Both the position numbers and the translations under genes were made by a program. 64,000 bases of DNA from Shouchella hunanensis (GTDB lineage: Bacteria > Bacillota > Bacilli > Bacillales > Bacillaceae_D), in contig NZ_CP117834.1 in NCBI RefSeq assembly GCF_028735875.1, positions 2,220,001-2,284,000 on the forward strand. The letters run 5' to 3'. The notes under the pieces were generated by a model, which was not told where the DNA came from, made no database searches, and saw nothing but the letters and a program-made list of their open reading frames with translations. Numbering within the stretch: position 1 is the stretch's first letter; each line of letters opens with the position of its first letter. Below are positions 7,130 to 15,827 of this stretch, piece after piece.

Positions 7130-8725
7130 ATGAAGAAAACATTAAAGCTGTGCTTAACAGGACTTTGTTGTGTAGGATTTGTTGCTGCTTGTAGTTCGAG
7201 TGATACGGATGGAGACTCGACCTCTAATACGAATCCTGATGTTGAAGTAAGTAAAGAGGGCTTTCCTATCGTTGAAGAGGAAATTACATTATCGCTCATG
7301 GCACCTGGTACAGGACTTGCTGAGTGGAAAGACATGCCGACTTTGCAAGAGTACTCAGAAATGACGAATATCTCGTTTGAGTACACGACGCCCCCAATGA
7401 GTGATTTTGCAACACGATTAAACCTTGCGTTTGCCAGTGGCGATGTGGCTGATATTATTTATGGCGCAGGCACATCAAACTTAACACCAGGAATGGAAGT
7501 GGATTATGGGAGACAAGGAATCCTAATTCCACTTGAAGATCTTATTGCTGAATATGCGCCAAATATTCAACGGTTATTAGATGAAAATCCTGACATTGCT
7601 CGTTCAATTACAACGGTTGATGGTCATATTTATTCGTTACCGGTCATTAATCAGCACCCGAATTCAAGCTGGGCTGTGCCAATGTGGTACAACGGTGAGT
7701 GGCTAGATGCCCTTGATGCAGAAGTGCCTACAACAACAGATGAGTTATATGATTTGCTTGTCCGTTTTAGAGATGAAGACCCGAATGGTAATGGAGAAGC
7801 CGACGAGATTCCGTTGCTTGATGTTCAAATGAATAGTACGCGTTTAGCATTTCTCGGGGCATTTGGTATGAAGGCTTGGGGAATTGAAGAAGTGGATGGG
7901 GAAGTACGGTATGCCCCTCATACGGAAAACTATAAGGAATACTTGACGTACATGAATAAATTGTTTGAAGAGGGACTTCTTGATCCGGAAACATTTTCTC
8001 AGTCTGATGAGCAAAAGAAAGCAAAAGGACAAGAAAACAGACTTGGTTTATTCCCGGATTGGTTCTCGTTCTTTACGACTGGTCAATCAGAAGATGAAGC
8101 TATGAACAATCCAATGTTTCATGCGTTATCTAGTCCTATAACTGATGAACCACTTATTCCAATTAATCCAGGCATTACAAGAGGGACGTTTGCGATTACA
8201 AGTAATAATGAATACCCAGAAGCTTCTATTCGATGGGTTGACTACTTCTATTCGGATGAAGGATCTGAATTCTTAGATCATGGACCGGAAGGCTATCTTT
8301 TTGAGCGTGATGAAGATGGAAATAAAGTGAAGCTTGATCCGCCACCTCAATTCGATAGTGCAGAGGATTACCGTGGGACATTAACTCCGGCCTATGGTAT
8401 CCCAACACCAACACTAGTAAAACGAGTCGAAGGTGTTGAAGTGAGCGAATTTGATCAGTTTCTCGATGCTGAAACAGAAGAAAAAATTGGACCTTATGGT
8501 GAAGTGCCGATTCCTCTCCTTTATTTAACGAATGAGGAGCAAGAAATCGTCAATACGATTGAAGTAGACCTTAAATCATATGTAGAACAGTTAGAGGCAC
8601 GGTTTATTACGGGCGTGGAACCTCTATCAAACTGGGATAAATATGTGGATACCATTGAAAGTATGAACATTGAAGAATACATTGAGATTTATCAAGTCGC
8701 CTATGATCGTTGGGCAAGTAGCTAA
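7130..8725 (+). CDS. extracellular sugar-binding lipoprotein (LipO/YtcQ type)
   Basis: A 531-residue solute-binding protein of the LplA/YtcQ group, which are longer (about 500-560) than most sugar-binding proteins. The signal peptide MKKTLKLCLTGLCCVGFVAA ends at the lipobox Cys21, so the mature protein is lipid-anchored outside the membrane. The segment EDPNGNGEADEIPLLDVQMN carries the DPNGNG(K/E)xDEIP motif of this family, a probable calcium-binding-like loop. It feeds the two permeases upstream. The substrate is not shown by the sequence; the neighbours suggest fucosylated or mannosylated oligosaccharides. A hairpin after the stop may reduce transcription into the enzyme genes. Confidence 0.9.
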   Translation: MKKTLKLCLTGLCCVGFVAACSSSDTDGDSTSNTNPDVEVSKEGFPIVEEEITLSLMAPGTGLAEWKDMPTLQEYSEMTNISFEYTTPPMSDFATRLNLAFASGDVADIIYGAGTSNLTPGMEVDYGRQGILIPLEDLIAEYAPNIQRLLDENPDIARSITTVDGHIYSLPVINQHPNSSWAVPMWYNGEWLDALDAEVPTTTDELYDLLVRFRDEDPNGNGEADEIPLLDVQMNSTRLAFLGAFGMKAWGIEEVDGEVRYAPHTENYKEYLTYMNKLFEEGLLDPETFSQSDEQKKAKGQENRLGLFPDWFSFFTTGQSEDEAMNNPMFHALSSPITDEPLIPINPGITRGTFAITSNNEYPEASIRWVDYFYSDEGSEFLDHGPEGYLFERDEDGNKVKLDPPPQFDSAEDYRGTLTPAYGIPTPTLVKRVEGVEVSEFDQFLDAETEEKIGPYGEVPIPLLYLTNEEQEIVNTIEVDLKSYVEQLEARFITGVEPLSNWDKYVDTIESMNIEEYIEIYQVAYDRWASS

Positions 8726-8734
8726 TTAAAAATG

Positions 8735-8779
8735 AAGCTCGTATTAAACTTGAGTTCAAGTCGTATACGAGCTTTTTCT
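8735..8779 (+). terminator. intra-operon hairpin/terminator
   Basis: A 10-bp perfect stem (AAGCTCGTAT at 8735-8744, ATACGAGCTT at 8765-8774) followed by five T. The loop itself contains the palindrome CTTGAGTTCAAG. It stands between the transporter and enzyme genes and probably lowers downstream expression or stabilises the transporter mRNA. Confidence 0.7.
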
Positions 8780-8799
8780 CATAAAAAGGAGGAATGGAG

Positions 8800-10176
8800 A
8801 TGACGGATAACCTCTACGAATTAACAGAAGGTGTACATCATTACAGTAAAGAAGAGAGCTATGTGGAGCCGAAAGAGGTAGCGTTACAAGCGCAATTGGA
8901 ATGGTTTAAAGATCAAAAGATTGGACTGATGATGCACTGGGGACCGTATGCACAGCTTGGTGTCGTTGAGTCATGGGCACTAAGTGATGAGGATGCGGAG
9001 TGGTCGAGAGAAGAAATTGATTGGGAGCACGATCCAAAATCATTAAAGCAACAGTACGTTGCGTTAAACAAAACCTTTAATCCAATTCGATTCCAGCCTG
9101 ATGCTTGGGCGGATTTAGCAAAGGAAACTGGATTTAAATATCTTGTGTTTACAACAAAACATCACGATGGTTTTGCGATGTGGGATACAAAGACAACAGA
9201 GTATAAAGTCACAGGTTCAGCTTGTCCGTTTCATCGGCATCCTTATGCTGACGTATGTAAGCAGCTTTTTGATGCGTTTAGAGCTAGAGGGTTGGGAATA
9301 TCAGCGTATTTTTCAAAAGCTGATTGGCATGTTCCATCGTACTGGACTCCGAATAAGACAGGTGATGCATACACGAGGCGGGGACCTTCTTACGATCCAC
9401 AGGATCATCCAGCATTATGGGAACAATTTGTCCAATTTACCCACGAACAAATCCTAGAACTGTTAACGAACTACGGCAGAATCGACATGCTTTGGCTGGA
9501 TGCAGGATGGGTATCGCCCAAAAACAACCAAGACATTCGATTAGGAGAAGTGGTAGAGAAGGCGAGGGAATCCCAACCTTGGCTTCTTGCGGCTGATCGC
9601 ACAGTCGGCGGCCCATATGAAAATATATTGACGCCTGAACAAATGGTTCCTAAGGACCCAATTCATGTCCCTTGGGAAAGTTGTATAACGATGGGGAGTG
9701 CTTTTTCATTTCGATATGAAGATGACTATAAATCAGGTAGAGCGCTTGTTCATTTATTAATAGAGATCGTGTCTAAGGGTGGGAATTTAGCGTTAAATGT
9801 TGCACCACAGCCGGATGGCCGCCTGCCTAGAGGTGCAGTTAAGCGTATGAAGGAATTAGGTGCTTGGCTACAGCAATATGGTGAGGCTATCTATGAAACA
9901 AGAACAGTGTCCCCCTACTATTTAGAAAACATGGCCTTTACAGCGAAGGGGAATATCGTTTATTGCTTTGTTCTCATTCATACGAAAGAAGATCTAAACG
10001 GTGGTTCATTAACGATTCCTTATGAAGGTGCTGTTGAACAAGTAGAGTTGATGAATAACGGTCAAGTATTGTCTTTTCATAGAGTTGAGAACGAGTTGGT
10101 TGTAATCCGACCAAAATGGGAAGGCGATCATGACCTTCCATACGCATACGTATTTAAATTAACGATCGATCTCTAA
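8800..10176 (+). CDS. alpha-L-fucosidase, GH29 family
   Basis: A 458-residue intracellular glycosidase without signal peptide. The N-terminal (beta/alpha)8 domain shows the family marks FGLMMHWGPY-like KIGLMMHWGPYAQLG, KYLVFTTKHHDGFAMWD (His-His-Asp near residue 120) and RIDMLWLDAGW, whose Asp (about residue 234) is the expected nucleophile. GGNLALNVAPQPDGRLP precedes a small C-terminal beta domain. GH29 enzymes retain configuration and release L-fucose from glycans. The ATG 8800 is preferred over 8794 because AAAGGAGG (8785-8792) is 7 bases away. No fucose isomerase or kinase is in the window, so fucose must be processed elsewhere. Confidence 0.88.
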   Translation: MTDNLYELTEGVHHYSKEESYVEPKEVALQAQLEWFKDQKIGLMMHWGPYAQLGVVESWALSDEDAEWSREEIDWEHDPKSLKQQYVALNKTFNPIRFQPDAWADLAKETGFKYLVFTTKHHDGFAMWDTKTTEYKVTGSACPFHRHPYADVCKQLFDAFRARGLGISAYFSKADWHVPSYWTPNKTGDAYTRRGPSYDPQDHPALWEQFVQFTHEQILELLTNYGRIDMLWLDAGWVSPKNNQDIRLGEVVEKARESQPWLLAADRTVGGPYENILTPEQMVPKDPIHVPWESCITMGSAFSFRYEDDYKSGRALVHLLIEIVSKGGNLALNVAPQPDGRLPRGAVKRMKELGAWLQQYGEAIYETRTVSPYYLENMAFTAKGNIVYCFVLIHTKEDLNGGSLTIPYEGAVEQVELMNNGQVLSFHRVENELVVIRPKWEGDHDLPYAYVFKLTIDL

Positions 10177-10201
10177 TAAAGCGAGAGAAGGAATGGTAGA
10201 T

Positions 10202-13200
10202 ATGCAGCGCTTACGAAGGTGTTTAAATCAAATGCAAGAGTGGATCAATCACGATCGTATCGACATTAAAGAGTGGGTGGGAAAACGTAGTTACTATAAA
10301 AATCCAGGTGAATATGAACAAATGGATGAAGAGCCGTATGCCATTCAAGTTGGAGATCGGTTAATTGAATCTGGAGAAACGCTAATCATTGAAAAAGAGC
10401 TTTTAGTTCCAGAAGTGTTTATAGATGCAGAGATTGATTTTGTTTTTAACGTAGGTCAGCATGGGGTGAAAACAAATCATGAAGGGTTAGTGTATCTCGA
10501 CGGTGTTCCCTACCATGGTATTGATCGGAATCGACATGAATTTCCCCTTCCTAAAAGAGCAAATGGTCAACCTTCGTATAGGATAAAAATTGAGCTGTTT
10601 AATCCGACGGCTCAAGTCATTGATCCATTAAATAGGCAAAACGAGCCAGCAGAATATGCGCCGGCGCCATTGTATTTATTGGAGAGTGCTTTCGTTCGGA
10701 AAAACAAAGGGTTAGAGAAATTGTATTACACGATGAAGGTCTATTTGGAAGCCGCTATGTTGCTACCAGAATCCGATTTAAACCGAATAAAGATTGTTAA
10801 CGAGCTGACGCTAGTAAAGAAATGGCTAATGAATACAGAAGTAGCCACGCTTATGAAAGAGAGTGCATTGGTCAATGAGAAAGAAGCTGCTCTTTCGCAC
10901 GCTTTAACAGAGATAGATGTAAAGAATCGCGGATCTCTCCATATGGTCGGGCAATCCCATATTGATTTAGCCTGGTTATGGCCAATGAAAGAGGCTGTTC
11001 GAAAAACAAGTCGTACGTTTTCGACGATGAGTACGTTGTTAGATCGTTATGACCATTTTCGCTATGCTCAAAGTCAACCTCAAGCCTATGCGTTTGTTAA
11101 AGCCCATTATCCTGAGCTTTATAAGCGGGTGAAGCAGCATATCCGTAGTGGACGTTGGGAAGTCGTTGGAGGCATGTGGGTAGAGCCAGACTTGAACATT
11201 CCATCTGGTGAATCGCTCGTACGACAACTTTTGTATGGGATGACCTTTTATAAAGAAGAGTTTGGTAAGCAGCCTCGAATTGAGTGGTTGCCGGATACGT
11301 TCGGTTATTGTGCGTCTCTACCACAACTGTTGAAAAAAGCAGGCTTGGATTATTTTATGACAACGAAAATGAATTGGAATGACACCAACCCGTTTCCATA
11401 TGATCTCTTTAATTGGGTGGGAATCGACGGTACAAGCATTCTTTCTTACATCAACCACGGCGTTAATGAGCATACACACCCAAAGGAAATAGCTGAACAT
11501 TGGGGAAGCTATAAGCAAAAGGCGGTCCAACCAGAGCAAATGCTTCTCTATGGCCATGGTGATGGAGGGGGCGGTGTAACGAAGGAAATGCTCGAATACG
11601 TAGAGCGATCTGCTAGCTTACCAGGACTTCCAGCTACATCCTATAGCACGGCACATCAGTTTTTTGATCGCGTTGTAGATGCAAATCCTGTCCTTCCTAC
11701 TTGGGTTGGAGATCTTTACTTGGAACTTCATCGAGGTACATATACGACACATGCGCAAGTAAAACGGTGGAATCGGAAAGCAGAAGTTTTATACCGTGAC
11801 GCCGAAATTTGGTCCAGTCTATTAAACTTCCAAACGAGTAAGTGGGAAGTCACGAGTCTTGATGCAGGATGGAAGCTCTTATTGTTTAATCAATTTCACG
11901 ACATTATTCCTGGTACTTCGATTCCAGAAGTATATGAAAGAGCAGAAGCAGATTATAAAGAGCTTATGTGTATTGGAAAAGATGTCAAGCAACTAGCCCT
12001 GCAGTCGCTCGCTCAAGAGATTGAAACAGAACGAATGGGTCAGCCGCTTGTTGTGTTTAATAGTCTCTCGTGGGAGCGATCCGAAGTCGTAAAGCTAGTA
12101 GGGAAAGAAGAGCTGTTGAAGCTTGACGTAGTGGATGAGAACGATCAGTCGTTAAAGAGTGACTGCTTTATAGAAGAAGATGGGCAAGTGACTCGGCTAA
12201 TTTATGTGCCAGCTATTCCGCAAATGGGCTATCGAACAATATGGTTACGACCAGAAAAACAGAAGATGAAAGCAATCCAAGAGCAGCCCTTTATTTGGAA
12301 GTGGGAAACCGATTTTTATCAGATCGAATGGAATACAAATGGCGAAATGACGCGATTATATGATAAAAAGGCATGTCGGGAAGTGCTGAAGCAAGGTGAA
12401 TGCGGCAACCAGTTTCAGCTCTTTCATGACCAGCCCACTTATTGGGATGCGTGGGATATCGACCCTCTGTTTGCTGAGCAAGAGGCATATCGACCTGAGT
12501 TATTGTCAGTGGATGTTGTATTAAAAGGAAAGACGATGGATCGAATTCGGTTTAAATGGAACATCTCTAACTCGTTTATTGAGCAAGACCTTGTGTTGTA
12601 CCATCATTCAGGCAGATTAGATTTCGAAACAAAGGTAAGCTGGCACGAAAACCACAAGTTGTTAAAAGTGGCTTTCCCAGTTCATGTTCAAACGAGTAAA
12701 GCCACATTTGAAATTCCGTTCGGTGTCGTTGAGAGAGCGACTCATTCTAATACAAGTTGGGAAAAGGCGCAATTTGAAGTGTGTGGACATCGTTTTGCAG
12801 ATGTCTCGGAAGGAAATTACGGTGTCAGCTTGTTAAACGACTGCAAATATGGCTACGACGTTAAAGGTAGTCAGCTCCGTTTATCGTTACTAAGAGCACC
12901 CAAATGGCCAGATCCCAATGCTGATCAAGGAAATCACTTGTTTACCTATTCACTTCTTCCTCACCAAGGCACGTGGAATTCGGCAAACGTTGTACGGAGC
13001 GGCTATGAATTAAACCATTCCGTCACTTCTATACAGGTCGATGCTCATAAAGGAACATTGCCAGCTCGACACAGCTTTATCGAGTTAAATGCGACACATG
13101 CAATTTTGGATACCGTGAAGCGATCGGAAAAGGATGAAGGCGTTACGATGCGATTCTATGAATCGAGTGGAGGACAGGAAGCGATGGAAGTGAAACTCTC

Positions 13201-13336
13201 ACAAACCGCCTTTCAACAGGCAACTGAAACAAACTTGTTAGAAACGCCCCTTGCTCCGCTGTCTATGGAAGCAGGCGTTTTGCGTACAACAATCAAGCCT
13301 TTTGAAGTGAAGACAATTACATTCAGTAACAAGTAA
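10202..13336 (+). CDS. alpha-mannosidase, GH38 family
   Basis: A cytoplasmic enzyme of about 1044 residues, the usual length for bacterial GH38. The catalytic domain starts with HMVGQSHIDLAWLWP near residue 255 (zinc-binding His and Asp) and has EWLPDTFGYCASLPQ with the nucleophile Asp near 365. YGHGDGGGG and DLYLELHRGTYTTHA are also family marks, and the C-terminal half is beta-rich. GH38 enzymes cleave alpha-mannose from N-glycans or short mannosides. The first ATG (10193) abuts the GAGAAGGA site, so the ATG 10202 is preferred; the difference is three residues. The gene follows the fucosidase by about 25 bases and is followed by GH3, consistent with sequential trimming of an imported glycan. 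Confidence 0.9.
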   Translation: MQRLRRCLNQMQEWINHDRIDIKEWVGKRSYYKNPGEYEQMDEEPYAIQVGDRLIESGETLIIEKELLVPEVFIDAEIDFVFNVGQHGVKTNHEGLVYLDGVPYHGIDRNRHEFPLPKRANGQPSYRIKIELFNPTAQVIDPLNRQNEPAEYAPAPLYLLESAFVRKNKGLEKLYYTMKVYLEAAMLLPESDLNRIKIVNELTLVKKWLMNTEVATLMKESALVNEKEAALSHALTEIDVKNRGSLHMVGQSHIDLAWLWPMKEAVRKTSRTFSTMSTLLDRYDHFRYAQSQPQAYAFVKAHYPELYKRVKQHIRSGRWEVVGGMWVEPDLNIPSGESLVRQLLYGMTFYKEEFGKQPRIEWLPDTFGYCASLPQLLKKAGLDYFMTTKMNWNDTNPFPYDLFNWVGIDGTSILSYINHGVNEHTHPKEIAEHWGSYKQKAVQPEQMLLYGHGDGGGGVTKEMLEYVERSASLPGLPATSYSTAHQFFDRVVDANPVLPTWVGDLYLELHRGTYTTHAQVKRWNRKAEVLYRDAEIWSSLLNFQTSKWEVTSLDAGWKLLLFNQFHDIIPGTSIPEVYERAEADYKELMCIGKDVKQLALQSLAQEIETERMGQPLVVFNSLSWERSEVVKLVGKEELLKLDVVDENDQSLKSDCFIEEDGQVTRLIYVPAIPQMGYRTIWLRPEKQKMKAIQEQPFIWKWETDFYQIEWNTNGEMTRLYDKKACREVLKQGECGNQFQLFHDQPTYWDAWDIDPLFAEQEAYRPELLSVDVVLKGKTMDRIRFKWNISNSFIEQDLVLYHHSGRLDFETKVSWHENHKLLKVAFPVHVQTSKATFEIPFGVVERATHSNTSWEKAQFEVCGHRFADVSEGNYGVSLLNDCKYGYDVKGSQLRLSLLRAPKWPDPNADQGNHLFTYSLLPHQGTWNSANVVRSGYELNHSVTSIQVDAHKGTLPARHSFIELNATHAILDTVKRSEKDEGVTMRFYESSGGQEAMEVKLSQTAFQQATETNLLETPLAPLSMEAGVLRTTIKPFEVKTITFSNK

Positions 13337-13351
13337 GGAGTTGGATGGTCG

Positions 13352-15646
13352 ATGAGTTATAAAGACCCGAGCTTGCCAATTGAGATGCGCGTTGAAGCGT
13401 TGCTGTCGCAGATGACGTTAAAAGAAAAAGTTGGGCAGCTTAATCAAAAAATGTACGGATGGGATGCGTATGACAAAACAAACGAAGGGATTGAGCTAAC
13501 AGAAGCATTTAAAGAGCAGGTTCGCTTCGGGGAAGGAATGGGTGCTCTTTATGGTTTGTTTCGCTCTGATCCTTGGTCTGGTGTAACGTATGAGAACGGA
13601 ATCCCGACAGAACAAAATGCTTCAATAGCAAATACCATTCAACGTTATGTTATGGAACATACAAGGCTAGGTATTCCTATTCTACTATCTGAAGAGTGCC
13701 CTCACGGCCATCAAGCATTAGACGGAACAATGATTCCAACCAATATTGGCGTTGGCTCGACGTGGAATCCAGAGCTAATGGAACAGGCATACAGTCATAT
13801 TGCGACTGAAATCCGTTCGAGAGGAGCACACCTTGGTTTAATTTCTACTTTAGACATTTTACGAGATCCGAGGTGGGGCAGATCAGAGGAATGTTTTAGT
13901 GAAGATCCCTTTTTAGCGGCGGAAATGACGAAAGCGGCAGTATATGGCTTACAAGGTAGGGCGGATAGACCAGGTAAAACTCATATTGGTGCGGTATTAA
14001 AACATTTTGCTGCTCAAGGTGCTGGAGAAAGAGGGCTTAATGCGGGTCCTGTTCCCATCGGTGAACGAGAACTGCGTGAAATTCACTTGCCCGGTATGAA
14101 AGCTGGAGTAGAAGCAGGTGCGCTTGGTTGTATGGCTGCGTACAACGAAATCGACGGTATTCCTTGCCATGCAAATGAGTCATTATTGACAGGGATTCTT
14201 CGAGACGAGTGGGGATTTGAAGGGATTGTGATGGCAGATGGCGTGGCAAACGATCGGCTTCAGCAATTAACAGGAAGTGTTGAAAAAGCTGCTGCCTTGG
14301 CACTTTCTGCAGGCGTTGATTTAAGTTTATGGGACGTTGCTTTTACGAGATTAAGTGAAGCCGTTACGAACGGTGATGTGAAAGAGGAGCTTATAGACAG
14401 AGCCGTTCGTCGTGTGTTACGGCTTAAATTCCTACTCGGCTTGTTTGAAGAACCATTTGTTGATGAGAGCCGTTCAAAAGAAGCAGTTGGCCATTCCTCT
14501 TTTAAACAGCTAAACGAGCAAGTGGCCCGTGAAACCATCGTTTTACTTAAGAACGAATGTGCCATACTACCATTGGAGAAAAAAACGAAAAAAATCGCTG
14601 TTATTGGACCGAATGCGGATCAAATCGAACATCAGTTAGGAGACTATACCTCGTTTCGGCGAATGGATAAAGGGACGACCATTTTAAAAGGGATTCAACA
14701 ACGAAGTGCTGGAGAAGTAATTTATTCTAAAGGATGTAGCGTACGTGGGTATTCGAAAGAGGGGTTTGAGGAAGCCATTACCGCAGCTACCGATGCAGAT
14801 GTTGCGATTGTTGTCATTGGTGGAAGTAGTGCAAGGAATGTGGAGTTATCTTTTGATACGAATGGTGCTGCTATCATTGATGATCATCGAGCAGAAATGG
14901 ACTGCGGAGAAGGTGTAGATGTAGCCAATTTACAGCTTGGTGGGGTTCAGCAAGAACTATTGAGTGAACTAGCCAAAACAGGTACTCCCTTAATCGCAAT
15001 TGTCATCCAAGGAAGGCCACATGCGCTCACCGAAATTGAACCCTATTGCAACGCTATACTATGTGGTTGGTATCCTGGTGAAGAGGGAGGAACAGCCATA
15101 AGCGAGGTGTTATTTGGAGACGTCAATCCGAGTGGAAAGCTAGCGGTATCCATGCCCCGCTCAAGTGCACATTTACCGATTTATTACAATTATAAGGACC
15201 AGGGAAGAGCTCCTACCTACTTGGATATGGAAGCAACGCCGCTTTTTTCTTTTGGATATGGTCTAAGCTATACGACGTTTGTGTTACAACAGATACGTGT
15301 ACAAAACCCAAGTATTTCTCTAGCACGTTTACGAGAGGGAGAAATGATTTCCATACAAGTTGATGTTGTAAATACTGGTTTAGTAGAAGGCTCTGAGGTG
15401 GTTCAATTGTATATAAAAGATGTGGAAGCATCGACAACCCGTAGAATAAAAGAATTAAAAGCCTTCAAAAAAATACTACTGGCACCGCAAGAAAAAAAGA
15501 CGGTGACATTAACAGTAGGAGAAGAGGCGCTTTCCATCTGGAATAAAGACATGGAGTTTGGTCCTGAGCCTGGAAAGGTGAACGTAATGGTCGGAAGTGA
15601 TTCTCAGAAAACAGAAGAGGTAACGATTACTATACTTGAACAATAA
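13352..15646 (+). CDS. GH3 beta-glycosidase (beta-glucosidase/xylosidase type)
   Basis: A 764-residue cytoplasmic GH3 enzyme. It begins with the family opening (SLPIEMRVEALLSQMTLKEK). ECPHGHQALDGTMIPTNIG and LISTLDILRDPRWGRSEECF belong to the first barrel domain. GFEGIVMADGVA carries the expected nucleophile Asp296, where most members have SDW. An alpha/beta sandwich (KIAVIGPNADQ, then GSSARNVELS) and a fibronectin-III-like end (NTGLVEGSEVVQLYIKD) complete the standard three-domain layout. It probably removes beta-linked glucose, xylose or N-acetylhexosamine from oligosaccharides; the exact sugar cannot be decided. AAGGAG at 13335-13340 precedes the ATG, and the gene is last before a strong terminator. 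Confidence 0.9.
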   Translation: MSYKDPSLPIEMRVEALLSQMTLKEKVGQLNQKMYGWDAYDKTNEGIELTEAFKEQVRFGEGMGALYGLFRSDPWSGVTYENGIPTEQNASIANTIQRYVMEHTRLGIPILLSEECPHGHQALDGTMIPTNIGVGSTWNPELMEQAYSHIATEIRSRGAHLGLISTLDILRDPRWGRSEECFSEDPFLAAEMTKAAVYGLQGRADRPGKTHIGAVLKHFAAQGAGERGLNAGPVPIGERELREIHLPGMKAGVEAGALGCMAAYNEIDGIPCHANESLLTGILRDEWGFEGIVMADGVANDRLQQLTGSVEKAAALALSAGVDLSLWDVAFTRLSEAVTNGDVKEELIDRAVRRVLRLKFLLGLFEEPFVDESRSKEAVGHSSFKQLNEQVARETIVLLKNECAILPLEKKTKKIAVIGPNADQIEHQLGDYTSFRRMDKGTTILKGIQQRSAGEVIYSKGCSVRGYSKEGFEEAITAATDADVAIVVIGGSSARNVELSFDTNGAAIIDDHRAEMDCGEGVDVANLQLGGVQQELLSELAKTGTPLIAIVIQGRPHALTEIEPYCNAILCGWYPGEEGGTAISEVLFGDVNPSGKLAVSMPRSSAHLPIYYNYKDQGRAPTYLDMEATPLFSFGYGLSYTTFVLQQIRVQNPSISLARLREGEMISIQVDVVNTGLVEGSEVVQLYIKDVEASTTRRIKELKAFKKILLAPQEKKTVTLTVGEEALSIWNKDMEFGPEPGKVNVMVGSDSQKTEEVTITILEQ

Positions 15647-15664
15647 GTCGTAAATGGATAATAA

Positions 15665-15720
15665 AGGGATTTATATTCTTTCATTTCGAAAAAATGAAAA
15701 AAGAATGTAAATCCCTCTTG
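15665..15720 (+). terminator. Rho-independent terminator of the glycan operon
   Basis: A long imperfect hairpin: GGGATTTATATTC (from 15666) and TTTCATTT pair with AAAATGAAA and GAATGTAAATCCC (to about 15715). It lies directly after the GH3 gene. Confidence 0.75.
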
Positions 15721-15827
15721 CTTGTGGTGAGGTTTTATCGCTATCATAGAATAAATACATAGCAGAACGTGTTAGGTCCTTTTTTGAAAGGGCTTACGAA
15801 AAGGATGGTTTAAGAGGAGGTGGATAG

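Noticed and set aside
7024-7386. 120-residue minus-strand ORF
   Set aside because: It is a shadow of the permease and lipoprotein genes on the other strand, with no start site or family features.
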